Assembly: GCF_902859805.1 (NCBI RefSeq)
Contig: NZ_CADIKC010000004.1
Location: 372,001 to 436,000 of the forward strand
Direction of reading: 5' to 3'
Length of the DNA stretch: 64,000 bases
From: Paraburkholderia sediminicola
GTDB lineage: Bacteria; Pseudomonadota; Gammaproteobacteria; Burkholderiales; Burkholderiaceae
Shown here piece after piece: positions 45,696-54,817 of this stretch. The notes beneath the pieces were generated by a model, which saw nothing but the letters and a program-made list of their open reading frames with translations, made no database searches and had not been told where the DNA came from. Position numbers and translations under genes: made by a program. Numbering within the stretch: the first letter of the stretch is position 1; every line of letters begins with the position of its first letter.

Positions 45696-46223
45696 TCACA
45701 CGTTGCACTGAATGGCGGGAGTGGTTGTGTCGTTCACCGATGCACACGACGCGTCGCCGGTACGAGCCGGCGCCGCCGCGTACTGCGGCAATTCGATAAA
45801 CGTGCTGACCTGCCGGACGATCTGCCAGAAGACCTTTTCGAAGGAACGGACGCGCTCCGGTTCGAGCATGCCATCGGCGAGCGGATCGGCAAAGACCCAG
45901 CTACTCAACGCAGGCTCTCCCGGAAAGCGCGGCGCATGATGCCCGGCAACGCACGCGTCGAGGGCGATGACGAGGTCCATCCGCGGCGCCCATTCGCCGG
46001 TGAATTCCAGCCAGCTTTTCGGGCAGAGCACGCCGAGGTCCGATATACCGGGCCGCAATTGTGCGATCGCAATGGGATGAACGCGCGGGGCTGGCTCCGG
46101 CCCCGCGCTGAACGCGTCGAACCGGTGTCCAGCCAGTTCGCGCAGTAAAGCTTCGGCAATGATGCTGCGTGCTGAATTCTCGCGACAGAGAAACAGCACC
46201 TTGTATTTTTTGGTCACGCTCAC
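45696..46223 (-). CDS. Low-molecular-weight phosphatase-fold protein, ArsC-like
   Basis: A 175-residue protein with the LMW phosphatase P-loop at the N-terminus: FLCRENSARSIIAEALL, a C-x5-R motif, as in thioredoxin-coupled arsenate reductases. VIALDACV and WVFADPLADG supply the acid/base region. GTG start at 46223. The family reduces arsenate or dephosphorylates tyrosine. No arsR, arsB or acr3 gene is adjacent, so arsenic detoxification is not assured. The last 25 residues (after LPQYAAAP) are a Cys/Thr-rich tail not usual in the family. Confidence 0.75.
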   Translation of the reverse strand: MSVTKKYKVLFLCRENSARSIIAEALLRELAGHRFDAFSAGPEPAPRVHPIAIAQLRPGISDLGVLCPKSWLEFTGEWAPRMDLVIALDACVAGHHAPRFPGEPALSSWVFADPLADGMLEPERVRSFEKVFWQIVRQVSTFIELPQYAAAPARTGDASCASVNDTTTPAIQCNV

Positions 46224-46428
46224 CCCGAGTTTTTTTATCTCTCTCTATGCGCAATTGTGCCAGCCCAGTCTTGCGTCCTCGTGACACTACGATGACGTAA
46301 TTTGTTGCGCCACAAGAATTTGTACCAGGGCGGTCAACCCACGGATATCGCGCGCTGCATTGGCGACGAAGTTTAGCAGCGCCAAGTCGAATCTTTCATT
46401 ATGCCGACAATTCCGTGCCGGGATCTCC

Positions 46429-46629
46429 TCATACGGAAGCGCCGCTGTCGCGCTGCTCGGACACGATACGATTTGCGGCGTCGCTTGCGCCGTCAGACGC
46501 AGTTGGTGAGGGTTCGAACAGCATCGCCGTCGGCTGCGCACTGATCGACTTGACGCCGTTCGCAATGCCGGGCGCCGCGACGTACGGAATAAACGCCGCC
46601 ACCGCAACGACAAAAATAAAAGTAACCAT
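46429..46629 (-). CDS. Possible small membrane or secreted peptide
   Basis: A 66-residue frame starting MVTFIFVVAVAAFIPYVAA, a signal-peptide-like N-terminus, followed by a Ser/Ala-rich stretch. AGAGG lies ten bases upstream. No family recognised and the composition of the tail is unremarkable. It may be real or a chance frame. Confidence 0.3.
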   Translation of the reverse strand: MVTFIFVVAVAAFIPYVAAPGIANGVKSISAQPTAMLFEPSPTASDGASDAANRIVSEQRDSGASV

Positions 46630-46929
46630 GGCCGTCGAGCCTCTCGGAATCTGCAACGTGGAGGTCAAGCGAAGCGGGTCATTCGCGGGGGAAGTAGAGT
46701 CGGCAACAAGGGGAGGAGCAGCGGGCACACGTACAACCTGTGCCCGGCCTGCTGATGCGTTCGCCACCCGCATGCGTGGCAATGAGGAATCGTCGCGCGT
46801 CATTCCGGCGCTCGAGCGACACATGTCACGGACGTGTCTTCGATTCTAGAAGCGGATAGACCGACGCCGAAGGCCGCCTTCTATATCAATTCAGCCTACG
46901 TCTCGGGTCTAACGGCCATTACCGTCTGT

Positions 46930-47610
46930 TCAAAACCGCAAGCCGTTCAGGAACTGGAACCAGAGTCCACCCAGTACGCCGGCCGGATGAGCATCGCCGG
47001 CATTTTCTTCGCGCTTGCCTGAGTTGGCGGGCTTACCTGGGGCGTCGTGATTAGCGGCATCGTCGCTCGCGGTAGTCGCCTTCGCTGCGGCTGAAACGTC
47101 GGCGACGTCCTCCGCTTTTGCTGCCGCTTCGGCGGCAGCCGCCGCCTTCTCAGCCTCGCGCCGCGCCGCTTGCAAGGCCGAGACACTGTCGGCGATCTGC
47201 GCGGCCCGCTGCGCCTCGCATCGACGTCCTAGCAGTACGCCGAAGAGCACATCGCGATTGTGGCCGTCGTCGGCGAAACGCATGGCGAGCGACACCATCT
47301 CGGCGTAGGCCGCCTCGTCTGCGGCACGTGCTGCAGCTTCACGTTCGGCCTGCGCTTTTTGCTGGCGGGCGTGCTGCGTTTCCCAGCCGCGCATCTGCTC
47401 GGCGTAGACGGCGTCATACACCTTGCGCTGCGCGGCATCGGAGAGAATCGCGTACGCGTCCTTGATTTCCTGGAAGGTAGCGCGCGCAACTTCTTCGGCG
47501 CCGTTGTTGCGATCCGGATGCCATTTCATCGCGGCCTTGCGGTAAGCCCGCTTGATTTCTTCGTCCGTGGCGTGCGCGTGCACACCAAGCGTGTCATACA
47601 GGGTTGCCAT
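46930..47610 (-). CDS. J-domain protein with Ala/Glu-rich C-terminus
   Basis: A 226-residue protein. Residues 1-70 form a J-domain (LYDTLGVHAHATDEEIKRAYRKAAMKWHPDRN), with the HPD motif intact, so it should stimulate an Hsp70 ATPase. The rest is an Ala/Lys/Glu-rich probable coiled coil, then a short tail with a hydrophobic GVLGGLWFQFLNGLRF end that could touch a membrane or partner. No zinc or CTD modules of DnaJ. ATG at 47610 chosen where the J-domain begins; 17 more codons are open upstream. Confidence 0.85.
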   Translation of the reverse strand: MATLYDTLGVHAHATDEEIKRAYRKAAMKWHPDRNNGAEEVARATFQEIKDAYAILSDAAQRKVYDAVYAEQMRGWETQHARQQKAQAEREAAARAADEAAYAEMVSLAMRFADDGHNRDVLFGVLLGRRCEAQRAAQIADSVSALQAARREAEKAAAAAEAAAKAEDVADVSAAAKATTASDDAANHDAPGKPANSGKREENAGDAHPAGVLGGLWFQFLNGLRF

Positions 47611-48084
47611 TGCTTGTTCGACCTCGCCGTGATTCGCGTTGCGGACCATCGTAGCATGCAAAAAACGGCTTTATCGTGAAGCGGCAAGCGCGGGCGCCAC
47701 TGAAAGTCCAGACGAAAAAAAAGGCCTCGCCACTAACGTAGCGAGGCCGAGTCCCATGTCAAGGAGATGTCATGGAGGAGACGACTCGATCATAGCCGCG
47801 TGTCATCGCGCCCCCAAACAATGGTTCGCCATATGCTTATCGAGGGCCGCCTCAACTGCATTGCACAGGGCCGCGCGTGGGGATCTGAAACGGCTTCAAA
47901 GCATCCTCCGGACAGCCCGCTGGGCCGCCGATAACCCCGCACGGTTATATCGTTAGAACAAAAAGTCGCTTCGCCCGGCTCGCGGCGGTCATTAAGATGA
48001 CACTTCAAAGTCCGGTTCGCCCCGGTTCGTCTACGCGCAGCCCCGCGCCAGCGTTCCGTGAGCCGCTACCGAAGGAGCATTTCG
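47611..48084. other. Intergenic region containing an orphan terminator
   Basis: About 470 bases between divergent genes with no convincing protein-coding frame. Its main structure is the minus-strand terminator at 47714-47748, which has no gene in front of it. Confidence 0.5.
47714..47748 (-). terminator. Orphan intrinsic terminator upstream of the J-domain gene
   Basis: On the minus strand GGCCTCGC pairs perfectly with GCGAGGCC (47741-47748 with 47723-47730) across a 10-base loop, followed by eight T residues. It ends a minus-strand transcript that would start between about 47750 and 48050, where no protein gene is visible. Confidence 0.8.
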
Positions 48085-48744
48085 TTGACCAGTTTCGACC
48101 ATCATCGCCGGCCGCTCGTAATCGGCATCGGCGGCACGACACGCGCGGCGTCGTCGACCGAGCGCGCGCTCGGCTTTGCGCTGCGTGGCGCGGAAGCCGC
48201 GGGCGCGAATACCCGCCTGTTCGGCGGCACGTTCCTGCATAGCCTCCCCCACTACGCCCCGGAAAACCCGCAACGCACCGCCGAACAGCTCGAGCTGATC
48301 GAAGCCGTGCGCCATGCGGACGCGCTGATCATCGCGACACCCGGTTATCACGGCGGCGTCTCGGGCCTCGTCAAGAACGCACTCGACACCCTCGAGGAGC
48401 TGCGCGCCGATGAACGCCCGTATCTGGATGGCCGCGCGGTCGGCTGTATCGTCACCGCTTACGGCTGGCAGGCCGCCGGCTCGGTGCTGACGTCGCTGCG
48501 CTCGATCGTCCACGCGTTGCGCGGCTGGCCGACGCCGTTCGGCGCCGGGATCAACACGCTGGAAACCCGTTTCGACACCGTCGACAGCTGTTCCGACGCC
48601 AAGGTGGTCGATCAGCTCGCCACGGTCGGCCAGCAGGCCGCGCAATTCGCCCTCGCGTTCAACGCGCATCGCACGCCGACAGCCGCGCCGCTCGGCAACG
48701 CGGTCAAGGAAGCGCAACCCGCGCGGTTGTTGCACGCGGTTTAA
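48085..48744 (+). CDS. NADPH-dependent FMN reductase family protein
   Basis: A 219-residue flavodoxin-fold protein. RPLVIGIGGTTRAASSTERAL is the phosphate-binding loop, and IIATPGYHGGVSGLVKNALD is the family's second signature. I start at the TTG at 48085, which has AAGGAG eight bases upstream; a GTG nine codons earlier lacks a site. Members reduce FMN for monooxygenases or quinones and azo compounds. No monooxygenase partner is adjacent. Confidence 0.82.
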   Translation: MTSFDHHRRPLVIGIGGTTRAASSTERALGFALRGAEAAGANTRLFGGTFLHSLPHYAPENPQRTAEQLELIEAVRHADALIIATPGYHGGVSGLVKNALDTLEELRADERPYLDGRAVGCIVTAYGWQAAGSVLTSLRSIVHALRGWPTPFGAGINTLETRFDTVDSCSDAKVVDQLATVGQQAAQFALAFNAHRTPTAAPLGNAVKEAQPARLLHAV

Positions 48745-49220
48745 GGCATTTACGTACGACGTCGAGGACCTGCGCTTGTGGGTCCCCGACGCATCCGCGT
48801 TTGCGCTAGATCGGCGACCATCCCGTCGCCTGAATCAACAATTCGACGCATGCGTGCGCTTGCCCCTCTCCCCGCTAATCGCAGCATCCTCCGACAATAC
48901 TTTTAAGGCCGACAGGCCACGCGATGCGCTTTCGAACGCGTTCGTGTTTCCGCTCGCTCAAACCGTGCGCCACACAACAGACCGCTATCCCACAACGCCG
49001 GATAGTGTGTTCGAACACTGCGACTATCGTCCGATCCTGTCTCCTGAAGACCGTTCCCGGACCTCGCTGATTTGCTTACGACGAAAGATTGGTTCACCCG
49101 CTGCGCGGCGCGGCCTACGCTTGATCCTGCCCGCTCACCCACCGGTTGCCTGACGCACAGGGTTGCGTCCCGCGCGCCGGCTCCTTAGCAATACACGCGG
49201 GCACACTCACTGCCACGACC
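48745..49220. other. Intergenic region without recognised gene
   Basis: About 475 bases. Open frames on both strands are Arg/Ser-rich and lack ribosome sites. I see no repeat or RNA gene. Confidence 0.4.
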
Positions 49221-49436
49221 ATGAATTCAAATATCCGCTACAAGGGCTACGAAGTCGCACCGGCTGCGCAACGACTCCCCAACGGCCTGTTCGCCGCCAA
49301 CCTGACCATCGAGAAAACGTCTGCAAGTCAAGGTCAGGCTTACTCGTTCGACGCACTCGATTATTTCTTCGACGAAGAGCACGCACTCGCCTATGCGTTC
49401 CGCTGGGGACGCATGTGGATCGACAGCCGGCAATAA
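49221..49436 (+). CDS. Small hypothetical protein (burkholderial Y-x-x-Y family)
   Basis: A 71-residue soluble protein starting MNSNIRYKGYEVAPAAQ. It has two strands (YKGYEVAP, FAANLTIEK) then an aromatic acidic helix (YFFDEEHALAYAFRWGRMWIDSR). The layout recalls the 29493 and 29998 products. Proteins of this kind are common and unassigned in Burkholderia. ATG at 49221 chosen because family-like sequence begins there. Confidence 0.65.
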   Translation: MNSNIRYKGYEVAPAAQRLPNGLFAANLTIEKTSASQGQAYSFDALDYFFDEEHALAYAFRWGRMWIDSRQ

Positions 49437-49610
49437 CGTCGGCAGGCTCATTCGATAGCACTCAGGCGGTCACGCCTGGTCTCGCACGCAGAACCTGAAG
49501 GCCGGTTGGCTTGCGAGCCGGCAAATGTGGGCCACGTTGCGCCACGCGGCGTCGGTTTTTAAGCGGCTGTGCCAGAATAGGCGACACCTCGTTTAAAGGA
49601 GACGCCTGCG

Positions 49611-51065
49611 ATGACATGGACCGTCGATCAACAGTTGGCCCTAACCGCAACCGAAGCGGTCGCCGCGATCCAGTCCGGGCGCCTCAAAGCCGCTGACTAT
49701 ATGGCCACGCTGCTGGCGCGCGCGGCGTCGCTCTCGAGCCTCAATGCGCTCACCACGCTCGACCTCGACGGCGCGCTGGCCGCCGCGCAGCGCATCGATG
49801 CCTTGCCGCCCGAAGCAAAAGCGCAATTGCCGCTCGCCGGTTTGCCTATCGTCGTGAAGGACAACATCAACACGGCCGGCTTGCAGACCTCGGCGGGCAC
49901 GCCCGCGCTGGAAGGCTTCGTACCGAAGACGAACGCACCTTCGGTACAACGGCTTCTCGATGCCGGCGCGATCATTCTCGGCAAAGCCAACATGCACGAA
50001 CTCGCGTTCGGCATCACCAGCACGAACTTCGCCACGCACGCCGGACCGGTGCGCAATCCGTACGACCCCACGCTGATCCCCGGCGGCTCGTCGGGCGGCA
50101 CCGCCGCCGCGATCGCCGCGCGCATCGTGCCCGCGGGTCTGGGCACCGACACCGGCGGCTCGACTCGCATTCCGGCTGCGTTGACCGGCACCGCCGGATT
50201 TCGTCCTTCTGTCGGTAACGGTGGCGCCGAACGGCGCTATCACGACCCGGATGCCGTCGTGCCGATCAGCCATACGCGCGATACGGTCGGGCCGATGGCG
50301 CGCACGGTTGCCGATATCGCTTTGCTCGACGGCGTGATCACCGGAGCTGGAGCGTTACCCACACTCACGCTCAATGGGTTGCGCATCGGCCTGCCCGAGC
50401 CGCTCTGGGAAGGGCTCGAAAAGCAGGTGGAAGACGTCGCGCACGCCGCATTGCGCCGCCTCGAATCCGCGGGCGTAACCTTCGTGCCTGTCGCGATGAG
50501 CGAGCTAGAGACCTTGAACGGTCATGTTGGCGGACCGATCGCAATCCACGAGCCGCGCGAGGATGTGCTCGCCTGGCTCGTCGCCAATAACGCGCCGGTA
50601 AAGACCGTCGCCGAAATGGCGGCCCGCATCGCGAGCCCGGACGTGCGCGCGATCTACGACGGCGTGCTCGCCGACGTACTCGGCGCTCATTACGACGCAG
50701 CGCTGAAGCAATGGCGGCCGCGTTTGCAGCAGTATGTCGCGGCGACCTTCACGGATGAACGTCTCGATGCGCTGCTGTTCCCAACCACGCGCCTCGCCGC
50801 GGTGCCGATCGACGACCTGAACGGCTCGTCGACGGTGTCGATCGATGGCGCCGCGCCAATCGATACGATGGACGCGTTCCTGCGCAATACCGATCCGGCC
50901 AGCACGTCCGGCATTCCGGGCTTGTCGCTGGCGGCGGGAATGACCGCCGGCGGCCTGCCGGTTGGGCTGGAACTGGATGGCCCGCTCGGCGAGGACCGGC
51001 GGCTGCTGGCGATCGGCGTCGCCTTCGAGCAAGTGCTCGGCGTGCTGCCGGCGCCGGTGCTGTGA
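49611..51065 (+). CDS. Amidase-signature hydrolase (indoleacetamide-hydrolase-like)
   Basis: A 484-residue amidase. The Ser-cisSer-Lys triad is visible: Lys in PIVVKDNINTAG, Ser in PGGSSGGTAAAIAA and nucleophile Ser in GTDTGGSTRIPAA. ATG at 49611 with AAAGGAG ten bases upstream. Length and the GLPVGLELDGPLGEDRRLLAIG ending are normal. Related enzymes hydrolyse indole-3-acetamide to auxin, mandelamide or ureido compounds. The substrate is not determined by context. Confidence 0.88.
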   Translation: MTWTVDQQLALTATEAVAAIQSGRLKAADYMATLLARAASLSSLNALTTLDLDGALAAAQRIDALPPEAKAQLPLAGLPIVVKDNINTAGLQTSAGTPALEGFVPKTNAPSVQRLLDAGAIILGKANMHELAFGITSTNFATHAGPVRNPYDPTLIPGGSSGGTAAAIAARIVPAGLGTDTGGSTRIPAALTGTAGFRPSVGNGGAERRYHDPDAVVPISHTRDTVGPMARTVADIALLDGVITGAGALPTLTLNGLRIGLPEPLWEGLEKQVEDVAHAALRRLESAGVTFVPVAMSELETLNGHVGGPIAIHEPREDVLAWLVANNAPVKTVAEMAARIASPDVRAIYDGVLADVLGAHYDAALKQWRPRLQQYVAATFTDERLDALLFPTTRLAAVPIDDLNGSSTVSIDGAAPIDTMDAFLRNTDPASTSGIPGLSLAAGMTAGGLPVGLELDGPLGEDRRLLAIGVAFEQVLGVLPAPVL

Positions 51066-51082
51066 CGGGTTTGAAAATACCG

Positions 51083-51142
51083 CTGAAGATGCCACTGCAG
51101 GTGCCACTGAAAGTGCCATTGAAGATGTCGCTAAACACGCCA
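51083..51142. repeat. 12-bp imperfect tandem repeat upstream of cdh
   Basis: About five head-to-tail units of the type CTGAAGATGCCA (variants CTGCAGGTGCCA, CTGAAAGTGCCA, TTGAAGATGTCG, CTAAACACGCCA). They fill the gap between the amidase stop and the CDP-diacylglycerol pyrophosphatase start and keep the frame open. Confidence 0.75.
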
Positions 51143-51150
51143 GTAAAGAA

Positions 51151-51945
51151 ATGCCGATCCGCATGCCGATGACAGTGCCCAAACCCGCCCACCTTCGCCA
51201 AACTATTCTGCGCGCCACCGCCGCTTTGGCGGTCGCCTTCACCGCCGCCTCCTGCGCGCGCCTTGCTGCTGTCGATTCGAACGCGCTCTGGAAAATCGTC
51301 GATCTGCGCTGCGTGCCGTCGCAACAAGCCACCGGCACGCCGGGCCAATGCACGGTCGTCGATCTCGACAAACGCTATGCGATCCTGAAGGATATTGTCG
51401 GCCGCTCGCAGCATCTGCTGATTCCGACCGACCGCGTCACCGGCATAGAAAGTCCGTTCGTACTTGCGCCGAATGCACCGGACTACTGGGACGATGCGTG
51501 GGTATCGCGGCTGTACGTCGAGAAGTCAGTCAAGCGATCCTTGCCCGACAATCAACTCGGCCTCGAGATCAACTCGCAATTCCGCCGCACGCAAAACCAG
51601 CTGCATATCCATATCGATTGCATGCACAGCAAGGTGAGCGACGCCTTGGCGCGTCACGCGAAGGACACGCCTGGCGAGTGGCGCTGGGATACGCTCGACG
51701 GTCAGCGTTACCGGATCATGCGCGTCACCTCGCTCGATCAGGCAAGCAATCCGTTTCGCATCGTCGCGCGTGATAACAAAGACGCTGCGGCGATGGCCAT
51801 GCAAACCATCCTCGTGACGGGTGCGGGACCATCGGCGGAGAAAGACGGCTGGCTCGTCGTTAATAGCGGCCTCGATGTCGACAACGGTAGCGGCTCGGCG
51901 GAAGGCCTGCTCGATCATGCGTGCCGCGTGGCGGACGATAAATAA
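51151..51945 (+). CDS. cdh: CDP-diacylglycerol diphosphatase
   Basis: A 264-residue membrane-anchored enzyme of the Cdh family. A hydrophobic N-terminal segment ends in a lipobox-like TAASC (about residue 34). The motifs LWKIVDLRCVP, IPTDRVTGIESP and the catalytic HIT-like QLHIHIDCMH follow. It hydrolyses CDP-diacylglycerol to phosphatidate and CMP. I start at the ATG at 51151; a second ATG four codons on is also possible. The open frame extends back through the 12-bp repeat into the amidase gene, so the real start needs checking. Confidence 0.85.
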   Translation: MPIRMPMTVPKPAHLRQTILRATAALAVAFTAASCARLAAVDSNALWKIVDLRCVPSQQATGTPGQCTVVDLDKRYAILKDIVGRSQHLLIPTDRVTGIESPFVLAPNAPDYWDDAWVSRLYVEKSVKRSLPDNQLGLEINSQFRRTQNQLHIHIDCMHSKVSDALARHAKDTPGEWRWDTLDGQRYRIMRVTSLDQASNPFRIVARDNKDAAAMAMQTILVTGAGPSAEKDGWLVVNSGLDVDNGSGSAEGLLDHACRVADDK

Positions 51946-52157
51946 GCCTCTTTTACTGATTGCCCGGACAGGATCCGCGAGGATCTTGCAAGGCGTTCTG
52001 CGCGCCGGGTGATAGCGGCCTCGCGCAGCGTAAGGGCTGGCGATATGGCCCCCCGCTTTTGCACATATGCGCAGATGCATTGCTGAACAAAATGGTTCTA
52101 GTCGCGTGAATTGGTCCGTAGGATCGGTCTAAACCTGCACTCCGACCGACCCAGCCA

Positions 52158-53246
52158 ATGGCGATTTACCTCGACGACACGCAACGCAAAGCACTCGCCC
52201 AACAGGCTTCAGGCTGGACATGGCGCACGCAATGGCCGACATGGCTGCTGATCGTCACGATCTACAGTGGATGGTTCGCTGTGGCGACGCATACGCGCGT
52301 ACTCGGTCTGCCGCTGACCATCGCGCTGCTGGCGTTGCTGGGTGCGTGGTATATGTCTCTGCAACATGAGTTGCTGCACGGCCATCCGACGCGTTCGCCG
52401 TTCGTCAACGCACTATTAGGATTCGCGCCGCTCGCGGTGTGGTTTCCGTACAGCGTTTATCGTGATTCGCATCTTCAGCATCACGACGACCCGCATCTGA
52501 CACTTCCTGAGCGCGATCCCGAAAGCTACTTCGTCAGCCAGCGCGTGTGGCAACGTGCGGGCCTGGCGATTCGCGCGTTGCTGACTTTCCGCAATACGTT
52601 TATCGGCCGACTGATCGTCGGACCGGCATTTTCCATAGCGGCAACGGGTGTCGATGAACTCCGTAGTATTAAACGCGGCGATTGGCGCCATGTGCCGATG
52701 TGGCTCGCGCATCTGGCTGCGTTAGCCGCACTGACGGTGTGGCTTCAACGTGTCTGCGGAATCCCTGCCTGGACTTTTATCGTCGGCACGGGTTATGGAT
52801 CGTTGTCGTTAGGTTCGATCCGCTCGTTTCAGGAACATCGGGTGGCACATGCTCACGAGCATCGCACCGTCATCAACGAAGCGGGTTGGTTCTGGCGGCT
52901 TCTGTTCCTCAACAACAACTATCATCTGGTGCATCACGACTTGCCGCATGTGCCGTGGTTTGCGATTCGGAAAGTCTATGAGGCGTCCCGGCAGCAGTAC
53001 ATAGAACGCTCAGGAGGCTTTCTGGTAAAGGGTTACAGCGAATGGTTGAGGCGCTATTCGTTCGCGTGGACAGCCCATCCGGTTTATGGGGACTTATCCA
53101 GTTTGGTCTTGGACAATCCACCTGCTTCCGACAGTTTTGCGGGTAAATTGCGGGTAAAATTCATGGTAGTTGTCCGTCAAGGAGAATTCCATGAGGCTGA
53201 CCTACCCGCTCTTGCTGAACGCCAAACCGCAAGACCAGCCCTATAA
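52158..53246 (+). CDS. Membrane fatty acid desaturase, C-terminus altered by island insertion
   Basis: A 362-residue desaturase with three His boxes: HELLHGH (70-76), HLQHH (105-109) and YHLVHHDLPHVPW near 258. Two hydrophobic hairpins flank them. It inserts a double bond into an acyl chain, using an unknown electron donor. The reading frame runs past the expected end (around residue 325, AHPVYG) through two 11-bp repeats and 56 bases into the integrase gene, ending in an unrelated tail (VVVRQGEFHEADLPALAERQ). That suggests the native 3' end was replaced on integration. No ribosome site seen before the ATG. Confidence 0.82.
   Translation: MAIYLDDTQRKALAQQASGWTWRTQWPTWLLIVTIYSGWFAVATHTRVLGLPLTIALLALLGAWYMSLQHELLHGHPTRSPFVNALLGFAPLAVWFPYSVYRDSHLQHHDDPHLTLPERDPESYFVSQRVWQRAGLAIRALLTFRNTFIGRLIVGPAFSIAATGVDELRSIKRGDWRHVPMWLAHLAALAALTVWLQRVCGIPAWTFIVGTGYGSLSLGSIRSFQEHRVAHAHEHRTVINEAGWFWRLLFLNNNYHLVHHDLPHVPWFAIRKVYEASRQQYIERSGGFLVKGYSEWLRRYSFAWTAHPVYGDLSSLVLDNPPASDSFAGKLRVKFMVVVRQGEFHEADLPALAERQTARPAL
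53137..53158. repeat. Two tandem 11-bp repeats TTGCGGGTAAA, candidate recombinase site
   Basis: Perfect direct repeats 53137-53147 and 53148-53158, 33 bases before the integrase start. Position and symmetry fit an attachment or arm site of the adjacent tyrosine recombinase. The other island end was not found in the window. Confidence 0.6.
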
Positions 53247-54420
53247 GATTCGCGACCGCGATTCCATGTATCTACGGGTGTCGGTCTCAGGTTCGAAGGT
53301 GTGGAAATTTGATTACCGGTTGGATGGCAAGGATTGCAGTTATACCCTCGGGCGATTTCCCGATCTCTCTATTGCGGATGCTCGTCAACTTCGCAACGCT
53401 GCAGCCAAGCTTGTCGCGTCCGGCGTCCATCCGAAGGCACACGAAAAACATCTTCAACAGCAGAATGTTGCCCATTACAAGAACACGCTCTGGCCGGTGT
53501 GTGAGGAATGGCTGAGCGACAACCGAGGAAACTGGACCGCCTACTATCACGGTCAAGCCACGCGCTTCCTTGCACGCTACGTGAAGGACTCGCAGCTCGG
53601 TGGGATGCCAATTCGTGACATCACAGTGGCACACCTGTATGACCTGATCCAATCGATTGCAAAGCGCAGAACTCTTTCAGGCGATGAACGCAAGGCCGAG
53701 GGTGCCCCACATATCGCAATACGTCTGCGTCAGCATCTTGATGCAATATTCAGGCGGGCGATTATTAGCGGCCGCGTAGACGCGAATCCTGTCACAGCAC
53801 TTAAACCGTCGGATGTAGTGACGCTGCCGCCTACGCGCCACAATCGGGCTCTGGAAGCTAATGAACTCAAGCAATTGCTGGCTGTGCTCTCGGCTGCGGG
53901 AACTCCGCTCACCCGATTAGCAATGCGTCTGCTATTGCTTACCTCGGTGCGTACTGTCGAGTTGCGAGGTGCGACGTGGAAGGAGTTCGACTTGGAATCA
54001 GCGATGTGGGCCATTCCCGGCGAGCGCATGAAGATGGGACATCTGCATGTCGTTCCGCTAAGCGCCCAAGCAATTGAGGTCTTGAAAGAAGTTCGGCAAA
54101 TTACACGGGCTAAAGGCGCTGACGACTACCTGTTCCCTAACATCAGAGACAAATCGCGCCCTATGGCAGCTACCACAATCAATGCGGTCTTAGTCCGTGC
54201 TGGATTCAACAAGGAACGTCTGTTCAGGGCACACGGCGCTCGAGGTACATTTAGCACGTGGGCGCACGAAGAGGGATTCTCCCCAATGGCGATTGAACGG
54301 CAGTTGGCTCACGTCGAGAGAAATCGCGTGAGTCGCGCGTATAACAAGGCCGAATTTCTTCCCGAGAGACAGAGGATGATGCAGGATTGGGGCGACTATC
54401 TGCAGAGCATGGGTGGTTGA
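53191..54420 (+). CDS. int: P4-type tyrosine recombinase (island integrase)
   Basis: A 409-residue integrase. The N-terminal DUF4102 arm-binding domain (LLLNAKPQDQPYKIRDRDSMYL, GRFPDLSIADARQLR) is followed by a SAM-like core-binding domain. The catalytic domain has Arg in TSVRTVELRG, the H-x-x-R box in AHGARGTFSTWAHE and nucleophile Tyr in SRAYNKAEFL. ATG at 53191 with AAGGAG six bases upstream. It overlaps the desaturase frame by 56 bases. No tRNA gene is near; the target appears to be the desaturase 3' end. Catalytic residues look intact, so it may be active. Confidence 0.92.
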   Translation: MRLTYPLLLNAKPQDQPYKIRDRDSMYLRVSVSGSKVWKFDYRLDGKDCSYTLGRFPDLSIADARQLRNAAAKLVASGVHPKAHEKHLQQQNVAHYKNTLWPVCEEWLSDNRGNWTAYYHGQATRFLARYVKDSQLGGMPIRDITVAHLYDLIQSIAKRRTLSGDERKAEGAPHIAIRLRQHLDAIFRRAIISGRVDANPVTALKPSDVVTLPPTRHNRALEANELKQLLAVLSAAGTPLTRLAMRLLLLTSVRTVELRGATWKEFDLESAMWAIPGERMKMGHLHVVPLSAQAIEVLKEVRQITRAKGADDYLFPNIRDKSRPMAATTINAVLVRAGFNKERLFRAHGARGTFSTWAHEEGFSPMAIERQLAHVERNRVSRAYNKAEFLPERQRMMQDWGDYLQSMGG

Positions 54421-54628
54421 TTCTCCGGAGCACGTTGCTTGCGTCCTATCCGTCTCTGCGCCTCGATTCTTCAGACCCATGGGAAGGCCGGAAGACTCCA
54501 ATGCTCGCTTGGCATGCGCTGCCGGATTTCATCTCTCTGCCCGGCCATGCTCTAGCTAACGCCCTACGCGCCCTGTACTGCTAGCCAGAGGGGCGGCCTG
54601 GAATGTTTGGTCCGCAAATATAAGCTAG
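54421..54628. other. Spacer between integrase and MarR remnant
   Basis: About 200 bases with no gene recognised. Confidence 0.4.
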
Positions 54629-54781
54629 GATTTGCAGCATCTGGTCATGCCGGCGCTGTGGGAGCACGACGGCATAACGTTGAGGACCGTCGCCGAGATA
54701 GCGTTCCTGAACTCCGCCACGCTTACCCCACTTCTGAAACGTCTGGAAGCGGCTGGGTGCGTCAACCGCTCAAGCGAATAA
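54629..54781 (+). pseudogene. Fragment of a MarR/OhrR-family regulator gene
   Basis: Reading from 54629 gives DLQHLVMPALWEHDG, then LNSATLTPLLKRLEAAGCVNR and a TAA at 54779-54781. This matches the wing-helix core of OhrR-type MarR proteins (usually YLVMLALWEHDG ... SGTLTPLLKRLE). An in-frame TAG lies just before it and the N- and C-terminal helices are missing, so it is a decayed remnant of about 50 codons. Confidence 0.75.
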
Positions 54782-54817
54782 CTTGCCGCTCCAACGTTGA
54801 CTGATATCGGAGTCACC

